64,000 nt of DNA. Origin: Dyadobacter sp. 50-39 (GTDB lineage Bacteria > Bacteroidota > Bacteroidia > Cytophagales > Spirosomataceae). This document shows, in pieces, positions 16,593-25,794 of this stretch. The position numbers were made by a program, and so were the translations under genes. Every line of letters starts with the position of its first letter. The first letter of the stretch is position 1. Below the pieces are notes generated by a model. The model was given only the letters and a program-made list of their open reading frames with translations, ran no database searches and had not been told where the DNA came from. The stretch lies in assembly GCA_001898145.1 (NCBI GenBank), contig MKSR01000020.1, positions 62,001 through 126,000 of the forward strand, in the 5' to 3' direction.

Positions 16593-16961
16593 CTAATCAG
16601 GTATTGCCAATCCAAATGTACTATTGTTGATATGGTAAAAAAGCATTTTAAGGGCTTGCTTGGTTAGGCGGTTGTAGGGGGCTCCCTTAGTAGGATATAC
16701 TTTCGTCGCATCCACATATGTAATGAGATGACACCTTATTTGTGAAGTACCTTTACTATTCGCGTTTTCGAGCATTGAGTTGTCCAATTTGAATGTAAAG
16801 CGGTCATTGCTATTATTGGAGGACAGCATGGCACAGACATAAATGCTATCATGATGGTAAACTTCGGTACAGGATAACACAACTGCTGAGTGTGTGAGAT
16901 ATCGTCCGGTGGACGGCATGGGAAAGTCAAATGAAACTATGTCGCCGGGGTGAAAAGGCAT
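16593..16961 (-). CDS. PemK/MazF-like protein, candidate toxin
   Basis: 122 residues. The N-terminus PFHPGDIVSFDFPMP ... THSAVVLS, the strand DSIYVCAMLSS and the later SQIRCHLITYVDATKV follow the SH3-like barrel order of PemK/MazF endoribonucleases (GDI/V, R-P-x-VVLS, then an S-x-I/V-R strand). The usual RP before VVLS is TH-SA here, so the match is partial. The gene upstream on the same strand ends 5 bases before this start, giving a two-gene unit. If it is an mRNA interferase, the upstream gene would be the antitoxin, though that protein resembles no antitoxin I know. Confidence 0.6.
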   Translation of the reverse strand: MPFHPGDIVSFDFPMPSTGRYLTHSAVVLSCTEVYHHDSIYVCAMLSSNNSNDRFTFKLDNSMLENANSKGTSQIRCHLITYVDATKVYPTKGAPYNRLTKQALKMLFYHINNSTFGLAIPD

Positions 16962-16966
16962 TTAAG

Positions 16967-17410
16967 TTATAAGTGTGAACTGAGAGACAAAATGGTATTA
17001 TAGTGAAGCGCTTCGCGAAGCTCAGGGTCGGTCGGTATCACGGGTAAATGTTCCGTTTGCTTGAAATGGAGTTTGGCTTCTAACTTATAGACAGCTAGTT
17101 CATGCTTTCGAAAGGCAATGCTCAAAGCAGGATTTTGAACTTTCTCAATCGCATCATCCATTTTGACCAACTCCGGCAGTATGCTTCGGACAAATGCCAT
17201 TCCTTTTTCCACCTGATCTTCATCCATCTGTTTGACTAGTTTCATATGTTGTTCAATAAACTCGGTATCGCGCTCGATGTTCGCTGCTATGTGCATGCTG
17301 AGCCAGTTCGAAGGCGATTTTGCGAATACTTTAATAAAACGGGCGATCCGGGCAGCGAACGAAGTCTTTTTTGCCCCAAGCTGTATCGTGCTGAATGTTA
17401 CTGTGGTCAT
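16967..17410 (-). CDS. Unknown helical protein paired with the MazF-like gene
   Basis: 147 residues with no family I recognise. The sequence is mostly helical, with a basic first third (FAARIARFIKVFAKSPSNWL) and a charged middle (FIEQHMKLVKQMDEDQVEKG ...). No HTH, ribbon-helix-helix or AbrB-like motif is apparent. It precedes the MazF-like gene by 5 bases on the same strand, so the two are almost certainly co-transcribed, which makes an antitoxin role possible but unproven. The 160 bases between its start and the GH43-like gene hold the promoter region for both directions; no clear consensus is seen. Confidence 0.7.
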   Translation of the reverse strand: MTTVTFSTIQLGAKKTSFAARIARFIKVFAKSPSNWLSMHIAANIERDTEFIEQHMKLVKQMDEDQVEKGMAFVRSILPELVKMDDAIEKVQNPALSIAFRKHELAVYKLEAKLHFKQTEHLPVIPTDPELREALHYNTILSLSSHL

Positions 17411-17570
17411 AATCGCGAGATGATTGGTTGATGAATAGCAACGTAAAAATAACCCGAAAGAAGCCTCATCACAAGTCCGCTAAATTGCCGTTTTCCAGGT
17501 AATTAGCAAGGCTGCCCGTAAAAGGCCCAGCGGTCACATTCAGTTATCAAATGCCAGAAAAATTTTTAAA

Positions 17571-18479
17571 ATGAACCGATTCTACTTCTTGTTTCTCCCG
17601 GCGTTCCTGCTGTTTTCCTCCTGCCAAAAGCAATCCTACCTCTTCACCTCGTTTCGCGAACCAGCCACTGATGGCCTGCATCTCGCATATAGCAACGATG
17701 GCTATCATTGGAAGGACCTCGGTGGTGGCTTCCTCAAACCGGAAGTGGGCGGCAAACTCATGCGCGACCCGTCGATTGCGCGCGGGAACGACGGGACGTT
17801 TCACCTCGTGTGGACGACGAACTGGAAGGGGGATAAGGGTTTTGGATATGCGAGTTCGAAAGACCTGATGCATTGGTCGCCGCAGCAGTTCATTCCGGTG
17901 ATGGAGCACGAGTCCGAGGTGGTGAATGTGTGGGCGCCGGAGTTGTTTTATGATGATGAAAACGACCGTTTTGTGATCATCTGGGCATCGACTATCCCTT
18001 TCAAATTTCCGAAAGGAGAGGAGGACGAGCGGAATAATCACCGCATGTACTACGTGACTACGAAGGATTTTCAGACGTTTTCAAAAGCCGCATTGTTTCT
18101 CGATCCGGGTTTCAGCGTGATCGATTGCGTGATCGCGAAGCGTAAAAAGAACGATTATGTACTGGTTTTGAAAGACAATACCCGTCCACAGCGGAACATC
18201 AAAGTGGCCTTTTCGAAGGACGTTTTGGGACCATATCAAAATGTTTCCGAGCCTTTTACAGGCTTTTTAACCGAAGGACCTACGGTAGTGAAGGTCAAAA
18301 ATGAGTGGCTGATCTATTTTGATCAATACCGCGACAAGACTTACGGAGCCATGGAAACTTCCGATTTCAAAACTTTTACAAACATTTCAAAGGAAATAAC
18401 GGTCCCGAAAGACCACAAGCACGGTACCATTATACCTATCGATTCCAAAACCTTGAAAAACATGAAAGCTGCTCAATAG
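17571..18479 (+). CDS. GH43-like five-bladed beta-propeller lipoprotein
   Basis: 302 residues. The N-terminus has a lipobox (LLFSSC, Cys at about residue 18), so the protein is a lipoprotein, probably at the cell surface. The propeller carries GH43/GH117-type motifs: LMRDPSIARG, FHLVWTTNW, WAPELFYDDENDRFVIIWAST, VIDCVIAKR and FLTEGPTVVK, in which the Glu would be the general acid. Relatives remove arabinose, xylose or galactose residues from plant polysaccharides; the substrate here cannot be read. It sits upstream of the sigma-FecR-SusC-SusD locus on the same strand and may belong functionally to that locus. Confidence 0.82.
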   Translation: MNRFYFLFLPAFLLFSSCQKQSYLFTSFREPATDGLHLAYSNDGYHWKDLGGGFLKPEVGGKLMRDPSIARGNDGTFHLVWTTNWKGDKGFGYASSKDLMHWSPQQFIPVMEHESEVVNVWAPELFYDDENDRFVIIWASTIPFKFPKGEEDERNNHRMYYVTTKDFQTFSKAALFLDPGFSVIDCVIAKRKKNDYVLVLKDNTRPQRNIKVAFSKDVLGPYQNVSEPFTGFLTEGPTVVKVKNEWLIYFDQYRDKTYGAMETSDFKTFTNISKEITVPKDHKHGTIIPIDSKTLKNMKAAQ

Positions 18480-18604
18480 CAAGTAGCGATTCCGAAGTCA
18501 ACAGCATTTTTTGACGCACTGCGTATATAGTACCCGGTATTGCTGATAATTATAATGAATTAAAGATTAAATGAGATGGATAGTAGTAATTAAGCGCAAG
18601 CTGT

Positions 18605-18612
18605 TACTTTTG
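18605..18612 (+). promoter_or_regulatory. Possible -7 box for the ECF sigma factor gene
   Basis: TACTTTTG fits TAnnTTTG and lies 33 bases before the start codon at 18646. No convincing TTG is found at the usual upstream distance, so support is weak. Confidence 0.3.
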
Positions 18613-18645
18613 GTTTGTAAACCTGAATAAAATTCATCCATTTTC

Positions 18646-19251
18646 ATGAAGGCTTTAACCCGTTCGGATCTGTATTTGGAAGAAGAGCAGAAGCTATGGC
18701 GGAAAATGCTGGCAGGGGATGTGACCGCTTATGAACACCTCATCGACCGCACTTACGACCTCCTCTTCCATTATGGAACGAAGTTCAACAGCGACCGCGA
18801 ACTGATCAAAGACTGCATTCAGGATGTATTTCTGGGGGTATGGGAAAAGCGCAACGCATTGAACCCTGAAATTCCGCCCAAGCCTTACCTGCTAGCGTCG
18901 CTGCGCCGCCGTCTGCACCGCCTGGCATCGCGCCTGCGAATGGACTGTATGGATTACTACAATGAATCGGATGTCGTTTTCGACCTGGAATTCAGTGCTG
19001 AATACCAGTTGATCGAGTCAGAGAACGATCGCATACTTGCCTCGCGGATGACGGAAATGCTCAATGAGCTGCCGAAACGACAAAAGGAAGCCGTTTTTCT
19101 TCGTTTTTACAATGATATGGAGCGTGAGGAGATCGCCGTAGTAATGGACATTCAGCCCCAGTCCGTTTCCAATCTGTTGCAGGAAGCCTTCAAGTTTATC
19201 AAATCGCATTGGAAAGCGATCGTTTCACTGGCGCTGGCCCTGCCTTTCTAA
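18646..19251 (+). CDS. ECF RNA polymerase sigma factor (sigma-70 family)
   Basis: 201 residues. Region 2 is seen at residues of about 25-90 (YEHLIDRTYDLLFHYGTKF then IKDCIQDVFLGVWEKR) and region 4 at about 135-185 (LNELPKRQKEAVFLRFYNDMEREEIAVVMDIQPQSVSNLLQEAFKFI). It ends in a short hydrophobic tail (IVSLALALPF). It is followed by a FecR anti-sigma gene and a SusC with an N-terminal signalling domain, the usual trio in which substrate binding outside releases the sigma factor. It should therefore drive the SusC/SusD genes downstream. Confidence 0.95.
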   Translation: MKALTRSDLYLEEEQKLWRKMLAGDVTAYEHLIDRTYDLLFHYGTKFNSDRELIKDCIQDVFLGVWEKRNALNPEIPPKPYLLASLRRRLHRLASRLRMDCMDYYNESDVVFDLEFSAEYQLIESENDRILASRMTEMLNELPKRQKEAVFLRFYNDMEREEIAVVMDIQPQSVSNLLQEAFKFIKSHWKAIVSLALALPF

Positions 19252-19353
19252 ACTGGGTTGCTTTCCATTCAAAAAATTTCAAAAAAAACCAGAAAAATAC
19301 AGTATCCCGCCGCCGGGGTGGTCTAATGGTGTTTGAAAAGCTAAATTTTGAAC

Positions 19354-20463
19354 ATGGACCGTTACCGCGATTTCAGTTTGGGGGAGTTTGTCTGGGATAA
19401 GCCGTTCCGCAACTGGGTATTGAACCCGACGCGAGAGGACGACGAAACCTGGCAGAACTGGCTTGCCGCACATCCGGACAAGCGTGAAATCGTGGAGCGT
19501 GCACGGCAGCTGGTGCTATCGATCCGGCCGGCAAATGCCTCGTTATCGAATCCTGAAAAGCGAAAAGCCGTAGAACGGATCGTGGAGAGGCTGGAAACGA
19601 GGCATCTGGATCAGACCGAAGCCAGTCGTTTGCCATGGTATAACGGGCGCGCGGTGCGCATTGCGGCCATGCTGGTACTCCTGGCGGGCCTCGGCTGGAT
19701 GTTTTGGCTGCGCCATCAGCCGGAGCAGATCGGTTACGACCAACTCGTGGCCGCGGCGAATGCGGAAATGGTGGAAGCCGTGAATACGACAGCAAAGCCG
19801 CTGACCATCAGCCTCGAAGATGGCAGCCGCATTACGCTCGATCCGGGCAGCAGAATGAGTTACCCTGCGCATTTCAGCAGTTCGCAAAGGGAAGTGTTCC
19901 TTTCCGGAAAAGCGTTTTTTGATATAGCCAAAAATCCTTCCAAGCCTTTTTTTGTATATGCCAATGAGTTGGTAACCAAGGTTTTGGGTACCAGCTTTAC
20001 GGTTCGGTCCTTTGCCGACGAGCAGGAAGTTTCCGTGGCGGTGAAAAGCGGGAAAGTGGCGGTATTTTCAAGGGACGAGCCCGGCGCCGCCGCCAAGCAA
20101 AGCTCGCGCGACCTTACGGGCGTGGTGATCGAGCCTAACCAGCAGGTGGTGTTCTTACGCAAATCCGTCAAAATTACGAAAAGCATAGTCCCCGAGCCGG
20201 AAGTGGTCGCGGAGGCTGGAACTGCACCGCATTTGGAATTCGATGAAGCGCCTCTCTCCGCCGTTTTCAGTGCATTGCAAAGCGCCTACGGGATCGATAT
20301 CATTTATGACAAGAACATTATGGACGAGTGCCCTATCACCGCCACGCTCACGGAGATGTCTCTTTACGAGCAGCTTGACCTGGTTTGCAAGGCGGTGAAC
20401 GCGAGCTACAAGAGCATCGACGGGCGGATTGTCGTGGAGGGAAAAGGTTGCAGAAATAACTAA
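19354..20463 (+). CDS. FecR family anti-sigma factor
   Basis: The ATG at 19354 is chosen over an in-frame TTG two codons earlier. 369 residues: a cytoplasmic N-terminal part of about 95 residues, one transmembrane helix at about 98-117 (IAAMLVLLAGLGWMFWL), then a periplasmic FecR domain (ISLEDGSRITLDPGSRMSYP, REVFLSGKAFFDIAKNPSKPFFVYAN, VLGTSFTVRSF) and a C-terminal secretin/TonB-like domain (DEAPLSAVFSALQSAYGIDIIYD). It should hold the ECF sigma factor inactive until signalled by the SusC STN domain. A hairpin follows the stop codon. Confidence 0.95.
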   Translation: MDRYRDFSLGEFVWDKPFRNWVLNPTREDDETWQNWLAAHPDKREIVERARQLVLSIRPANASLSNPEKRKAVERIVERLETRHLDQTEASRLPWYNGRAVRIAAMLVLLAGLGWMFWLRHQPEQIGYDQLVAAANAEMVEAVNTTAKPLTISLEDGSRITLDPGSRMSYPAHFSSSQREVFLSGKAFFDIAKNPSKPFFVYANELVTKVLGTSFTVRSFADEQEVSVAVKSGKVAVFSRDEPGAAAKQSSRDLTGVVIEPNQQVVFLRKSVKITKSIVPEPEVVAEAGTAPHLEFDEAPLSAVFSALQSAYGIDIIYDKNIMDECPITATLTEMSLYEQLDLVCKAVNASYKSIDGRIVVEGKGCRNN

Positions 20464-20469
20464 ATAAAA

Positions 20470-20498
20470 AGCCGGCCCATGCGCCAACATGGCCGGCT
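20470..20498 (+). terminator. GC-rich hairpin between fecR-type and susC-type genes
   Basis: AGCCGGCC (20470-20477) pairs with GGCCGGCT (20491-20498), with CCAT/ATGG extending the stem inwards. No T-run follows, so it may attenuate or protect mRNA ends rather than terminate fully. A second small hairpin (CATCTCAT/ATGGGATG) follows near 20527-20546. Confidence 0.5.
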
Positions 20499-20595
20499 CG
20501 AATATCCTCAGTGGTTAGCAGACCGTCACATCTCATGCAAATGGGATGAGGAGGAAGATTTTGCCAAGTTTCAATTAACAAAACCGTTCAAATTT

Positions 20596-23500
20596 ATGAA
20601 AATACCGGTACAGTTCCATCGTAAATGGTTAGTTCTTATGCGGATAAGCGTCGCGCAATTGATAATGTCGGTTTGGCTGGTCGGGAATGCGTTCGCGGCG
20701 GACGTGCGCGCGCAGGAACTGCTCAACAAGCGCATCAGCCTGCAAGCGCAGGACCTCGAAGTGAAAAAAGTCCTGCACCAGATCGAGAAGCAGGCCGGCG
20801 TCCGGTTTATTTTCAGTTCCAAAATGATCCAGTCGGGCCGGAAAGTGACGATCCAGCAGTCGAACCAGGAGCTTTCCAAGGTGTTGGAGGAATTTCTGGT
20901 GCCCCTGGGGCTTACCTATGAAGTTTCGGGGAAAAATATCGTGATCCGGCCGTCGGAAACGCCCAAATGGAGTTCCGGAGAACCGGAAGCTTCGGTAAGA
21001 AGCGGTTTGCTGGTCAATGCCGAGATCACTATCAGGGGCCGCGTGACCGATGCCGAGAAAAATGAACCTCTTCCAGGTGTAAATATCCTTGTAAAGGGCA
21101 CCCAAACGGGCACGTCCACGGATGCCGGCGGAAACTACACTCTGGCGGTCGACAATGCCAATACTGTATTGATTTACAGCTTCGTAGGTTACGAGCCGCA
21201 GGAAGTACAGGTTGGGAGCCGCACCGAAATCAATATCAGCCTTAAAACAGACCAGAAATCGCTCGAAGAAGTGCTCGTAGTGGGCTATGGTACCGTCAAG
21301 AAGAGCGACGTTACGGGCTCTGTGGCATCCGTGAAATCACAGGAACTGACAGCGTATCCGGCGCTCGGTACCGTGCAGGCTTTGCAGGGCCGTGCGGCGG
21401 GGGTGCAGATCCAGGCCAATAACGGCGAGCCGGGTTCGAATTTTAAAGTGCGTATCCGGGGAGGAACGTCCATCAATGCAAGCAGCGACCCGATTTACGT
21501 GGTCGATGGCTTCGTGGGTGGTACATTACCTCCGCCCGAGGACATCGAGTCCATAGAAATCCTGAAAGACGCTTCGGCTACGGCCATTTACGGATCACGC
21601 GGCGCCAACGGCGTGATCATGGTGACAACCAAAAAGGGTACCTCGGGTAAGCCGCGTATCGATTTCAACACGTCGTTTTCGAGCCAGAAGGAAATCAACA
21701 GGCTCGATCTGCTGAATGCGAAACAGTTCCTCGACTATGTGCAGGAAGCCAGGCCGACGATCGTTCCGCAGGGTGCCGACACCGACTGGCAGGATGAGAT
21801 TTTTCGACGCGGCGGCATTCAGAACCACCAGCTGTCGGTAGCAGGCGGCAGCGAGGCGGTGAAGTACTACGTGTCCGGTGCCTACTACGACCAGAAGGGG
21901 ATCATTCTCAATTCGGGTTACAAACGGTACTCGGTTACGAGCAATATCGATATCAATGCGACGAAAAGGCTGAAACTGGGCCTGAACCTCTTTGCGCAGC
22001 GCGTGTCGCGGCAGCAGTCGCGTACGCAGGAGGGCTCGGGAGGCCTCACGCCGGGCGTAATGTCGGCCGCGTTGAAGTTCGAACCCGATCAGCCGATCCG
22101 CGATGCGAACGGCCGGTTTACGGTAGGGCGGCTCAGCGACCCGATCGACAATCCATACGCCATTGCGACGCAGCTGGAAAACGAGTCGCTGGCCGACCGC
22201 ATCCAGGGTAACCTTTATGCAGAGTACAATATTCTCAAAGACCTGAAATTCAGGATCACATTAGGTGCCACTACCAACAGCGGCCGCACCGGTACATTTA
22301 CCCCTACCACCCTGAACGACGGCCGGAACGTCGGCGGCGCGGCGACCGTGAATGGTTCGAAAAGCACCTTGCTACTGAATGAGAATTATTTGACCTACAA
22401 CAAAAAAATCGGTAATGCGCATGACTTTTCAGTCATGGCTGGTTACTCCTATCAGAAATCGTCGAGTGAAAACTGGGGAGGCTCGGGGCAATCGTTCATT
22501 ACAGATGCGGTTTCTTACTGGAACCTGGGCGGCTCTTCGGTGTGGCAAAGCCCGACGTCGGGACTTACCGAATGGGTATTGGCCTCCTATTATGCCCGTT
22601 TGACCTATTCTTTGGCTGATAAATACCTTTTTACCGCCAATATCCGTCAGGATGGCTCCTCCAATTTTAGTAAAAACCACAAATGGGCTACGTTTCCTTC
22701 CGGCGCATTTGCCTGGAAGATGTCGAGTGAGCCGTTTATGCAGCACATCGCGGCCATTAGCCAGTGGAAATGGCGTGTGAGCTATGGGCTAACGGGTAAC
22801 CAGGCCATTGAACCGTACCAGACCATGGCGCGCTTCTCCAATGTATATGCCATTATCAACGGAAGTCCCGTGAATGCTGTGCGCCCGACCACCGTCGCAA
22901 ACGATGACCTCACCTGGGAAACTACCCACCAGTTCGATGTGGGCGCGGATGTGAGCCTGTTCAGCAACCGCATTAACCTCGTGGCCGACTATTACCGCCG
23001 TGTGACCAAAGATTTGCTTTTCAGCGTGCAGTTGCCCCAGTACTCGGGTTATACCAACCAGTTGCAGAACATCGGCGAAGTGGAGAACAAGGGTATTGAG
23101 TTTACATTGAATACCCGCAACCTCGTGGGCGGTTTCAAATGGAGTACGGATATCAACTTCTCGTTAAACCGCAACAAAATCCTGAAACTGCCCGCAGGAA
23201 CCGACATTTTGTACGGCTCGGCACCAGGCCATATGGTAGGGATGGGGCAAACGCAGATTTTGCGCGAAGGCTACCCGGTGGGTAGTTTCTACGGCTGGAT
23301 TTACGACGGCGTGTACCAGGATGGCGATAGCTTTATTCCCGGCGGCGGTTTCGAAACAGTTGCGGGAGGGGAGAAATTCAGGGATATCAATGGTAAAAAA
23401 GACGCGAATGGCCAGCTTACCGGGCAGCCGGACGGTACGCTCAACAGCGACGACCGCACCATTATCGGTAACCCGCATCCGAAATTTACCTGGGGTATGA

Positions 23501-23982
23501 GCAACGATTTCAGTTTCAAAGGCTTTGACCTGAATGTTTTCTTCCAGGCTTCGAAAGGCAACGACCTGCTGAGCTACACGCTGATGGAGCTCAACCTTCT
23601 GTCGGCTATTAACAATGCGACTACCGAGGCGTTGGACCGCTGGACGCCTACGCATACGAACACCGACGTTCCCAAGGCGACGGTCGGACGTACACGCCGG
23701 GTTTCGACGCGGTGGGTTAAGGACGGAAGTTTTATCCGGATGAAAAACCTGGCGATCGGCTATAATTTTCCAAAACCCGTGCTCGAAAAGCTCAGGATCA
23801 GCAAACTGCGCATTTACGCCAGCGCCCAGAACATCCTGACATTCACCAAGTACAAAGGTTATGACCCGGAGGTAAACTACTCTTCGGACGGCAATACCGA
23901 CAGCAACCGCAACCTCGGCCTCGATTACGGCAGCTATCCCAATGCGAAATCGTACACTGTCGGCCTTAACCTGGGTTTTTAA
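20596..23982 (+). CDS. SusC/RagA-type TonB-linked outer membrane transporter with STN domain
   Basis: The ATG at 20596 gives a leader MKIPVQFHRKWLVLMRISVAQ... ending near AFAADVRAQ; the frame runs further upstream without a better start. The protein has 1128 residues. In order: an STN signalling domain at about 42-115 (LEVKKVLHQIEKQAGVRFIF), a carboxypeptidase-regulatory-like Ig domain (ITIRGRVTDAEKNEPLPGVNI) and a SusC plug (VVGYGTVKKSDVTGSVASV, IRGGTSINASSDPIYVVDGF, DASATAIYGSRGANGVI), then a 22-strand barrel to the end. It imports oligosaccharide or another large ligand captured by its SusD partner. The STN domain and the upstream sigma/FecR genes show ligand-dependent autoregulation. Confidence 0.97.
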   Translation: MKIPVQFHRKWLVLMRISVAQLIMSVWLVGNAFAADVRAQELLNKRISLQAQDLEVKKVLHQIEKQAGVRFIFSSKMIQSGRKVTIQQSNQELSKVLEEFLVPLGLTYEVSGKNIVIRPSETPKWSSGEPEASVRSGLLVNAEITIRGRVTDAEKNEPLPGVNILVKGTQTGTSTDAGGNYTLAVDNANTVLIYSFVGYEPQEVQVGSRTEINISLKTDQKSLEEVLVVGYGTVKKSDVTGSVASVKSQELTAYPALGTVQALQGRAAGVQIQANNGEPGSNFKVRIRGGTSINASSDPIYVVDGFVGGTLPPPEDIESIEILKDASATAIYGSRGANGVIMVTTKKGTSGKPRIDFNTSFSSQKEINRLDLLNAKQFLDYVQEARPTIVPQGADTDWQDEIFRRGGIQNHQLSVAGGSEAVKYYVSGAYYDQKGIILNSGYKRYSVTSNIDINATKRLKLGLNLFAQRVSRQQSRTQEGSGGLTPGVMSAALKFEPDQPIRDANGRFTVGRLSDPIDNPYAIATQLENESLADRIQGNLYAEYNILKDLKFRITLGATTNSGRTGTFTPTTLNDGRNVGGAATVNGSKSTLLLNENYLTYNKKIGNAHDFSVMAGYSYQKSSSENWGGSGQSFITDAVSYWNLGGSSVWQSPTSGLTEWVLASYYARLTYSLADKYLFTANIRQDGSSNFSKNHKWATFPSGAFAWKMSSEPFMQHIAAISQWKWRVSYGLTGNQAIEPYQTMARFSNVYAIINGSPVNAVRPTTVANDDLTWETTHQFDVGADVSLFSNRINLVADYYRRVTKDLLFSVQLPQYSGYTNQLQNIGEVENKGIEFTLNTRNLVGGFKWSTDINFSLNRNKILKLPAGTDILYGSAPGHMVGMGQTQILREGYPVGSFYGWIYDGVYQDGDSFIPGGGFETVAGGEKFRDINGKKDANGQLTGQPDGTLNSDDRTIIGNPHPKFTWGMSNDFSFKGFDLNVFFQASKGNDLLSYTLMELNLLSAINNATTEALDRWTPTHTNTDVPKATVGRTRRVSTRWVKDGSFIRMKNLAIGYNFPKPVLEKLRISKLRIYASAQNILTFTKYKGYDPEVNYSSDGNTDSNRNLGLDYGSYPNAKSYTVGLNLGF

Positions 23983-24002
23983 AGCATTAAACGGACATCA
24001 AA

Positions 24003-25523
24003 ATGAAGCATTTATTTAATAAATCAATATTTCTGACCGCGGCGGTGTCATTGCTGCTGGGCTGCGCGGACCTGGACGAAAAGCCCGTGGGCCTGCTCGC
24101 GCCCGAAGCATTGTTCAGGACTTCGAAAGACGTGGAAACCGCTATTATGGGCGCATACGGCTGGATGGCCACGGAAAGGCTGTATGGCCGCCAGTTTGTA
24201 TCGGCACTCATGCTGCGGAGCGACATGGAGGATATCGGCGACCGCGGTACTCCGGCCGAGCGCCAGCAGGTGAATGATTTCAACATGGATGACAACAACA
24301 ACATGGTGAATCAGTTCTGGCCGGTATGGTACCAGGTGATCAGCTCCACGAATGCCGCTATTTTCGGTGCACAGGGGCTTGGCCTGCCTGAAAATACCGG
24401 TAATCCGCTCATTGCCGAGGCCCGTTTCATTCGCGCATTCGCCTATTTCCATCTGGTGCAGGTGTTTGGTGACATTCCTTATATCGATTATTTCATCAGT
24501 AACCCGGAGTCTGTCAAGTCCATTTCCAAAACACCCGCTGCTACGGTTTATGCCAACATCATTGCCGACCTGGAATTCGCAAAGCAATGGTTGCCCGACA
24601 AACAGCCTTCGGAGGTACGAAGCCGCGCGACCAAGGGAACTGCCGCTTCCTATCTGGCGTCGGTACACCTTACGATGGGCCAGTTCCAGAAGGCCTATAC
24701 CGAAGCGAAATGGGTGATTGATAACAAGGATAAGTTCGGATATGCGCTCGAAGCGGATTTTCAGACGCTATTCAAGGCACCCCAGGCACCGAATATGAAG
24801 GAGCACATTTTCGATATCGATTTCCTCGGTCTGAAATCGGGTGACGGCGGTGCGAACGACGACATTATGGCACCTATGACCGGCGTACGCGGGGGCGATG
24901 CGCCGCGCAGCGGGTGGAGTGTGATCGTGCCGTCGCTCAAAGTATACAGCAGCTGGGACAACCGTGATTATCGCAAAGAAGTGAGCTTCGACGATTCGCT
25001 GTTAGTCGGCGGCAAGCTGGTTCCCTACACGGAATTTACGAACACCAAACGCCCGCATATTGCCAAGTACGCCCGTTTTGCAGGTAATTCAAATTCCGAG
25101 GGCCGCTATTCCGACCATAATTATGCTGCCATGCGATACGCCGAAATCCTGCTGATAGCCGCGGAGTCGTCGGTAGAAGTGAATGGCCCGAACGCGGAGG
25201 CACTGGGCTATATCAACCAGGTGAGGGCACGGGCCAGGAACTGGGCAGGTAAGCAAACGACCTTTCCCGAGGACGTAAAAGCGGGGCTTGCGAAAGACGC
25301 GCTCATTGACCTGATCCTGGACGACCGCCGCCTGGAACTGGCATTTGAATACAAACGCTGGTACGATATCAAGCGCCGCAACCTCGGTGAGAAAGTCTTC
25401 AAAGGCCCGAACTCGCTGGAACCGCACGACAATTTCAACCCCAGCCGGGATTACCTGATGCCGTTGCCGCGGGTAGAGTTGCAGGTAAATCCAAACCTGG
25501 CGCCGCAGAACCCCGGATACTGA
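24003..25523 (+). CDS. SusD/RagB-type surface glycan-binding lipoprotein
   Basis: 506 residues. The lipobox LLLGC places the lipid anchor at Cys 21. The TPR-rich SusD fold is recognised from AEARFIRAFAYFHLVQVFGDIPYI, the ATKGTAASYLASVHLTMG helix pair, YAAMRYAEILLIAAESS and the C-terminal LILDDRRLELAFEYKRWYDIKRRN followed by LMPLPRVELQVNPNLAPQNPGY. It forms the lid of the SusC transporter encoded 20 bases upstream. No glycan-degrading gene follows; two hairpins end the unit. The ligand is unknown. Confidence 0.97.
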   Translation: MKHLFNKSIFLTAAVSLLLGCADLDEKPVGLLAPEALFRTSKDVETAIMGAYGWMATERLYGRQFVSALMLRSDMEDIGDRGTPAERQQVNDFNMDDNNNMVNQFWPVWYQVISSTNAAIFGAQGLGLPENTGNPLIAEARFIRAFAYFHLVQVFGDIPYIDYFISNPESVKSISKTPAATVYANIIADLEFAKQWLPDKQPSEVRSRATKGTAASYLASVHLTMGQFQKAYTEAKWVIDNKDKFGYALEADFQTLFKAPQAPNMKEHIFDIDFLGLKSGDGGANDDIMAPMTGVRGGDAPRSGWSVIVPSLKVYSSWDNRDYRKEVSFDDSLLVGGKLVPYTEFTNTKRPHIAKYARFAGNSNSEGRYSDHNYAAMRYAEILLIAAESSVEVNGPNAEALGYINQVRARARNWAGKQTTFPEDVKAGLAKDALIDLILDDRRLELAFEYKRWYDIKRRNLGEKVFKGPNSLEPHDNFNPSRDYLMPLPRVELQVNPNLAPQNPGY

Positions 25524-25591
25524 GTCAGCAAGCAGCTGACCGGATGATGCGGGCGCTATCGCTCCCGGGAAAAAATACGGTAAGCATTTGA

Positions 25592-25627
25592 CAAACCCCG
25601 CCCTGTGATGATTCAGGGCGGGGTTTG
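25592..25627 (+). terminator. Strong stem-loop after the susD-type gene
   Basis: CAAACCCCGCCCTG (25592-25605) and CAGGGCGGGGTTTG (25614-25627) form a perfect 14-base-pair stem with an 8-base loop. It should end the SusC/SusD transcript. Confidence 0.85.
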
Positions 25628-25682
25628 TGCGTTTGCGACCGGCATTTGATAATTGTGACGTTTTTGTGACACCCATTTTTTG

Positions 25683-25703
25683 GCCTCCGGTTACATCGGA
25701 GGC
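25683..25703 (+). terminator. Second stem-loop, GCCTCCG/CGGAGGC
   Basis: A 7-base-pair GC-rich stem with a 7-base loop, followed by TTTATTTG. It is a plausible intrinsic terminator that further insulates the SusCD unit from the collar-protein genes. Confidence 0.65.
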
Positions 25704-25794
25704 TTTATTTGTTGCCGTCAACTGTACCCCGCTCATTTCTTGAACGGCACCAGCTGACGGTTCTTTTTTATCCACTTTAATCAAACCCTTTCAC

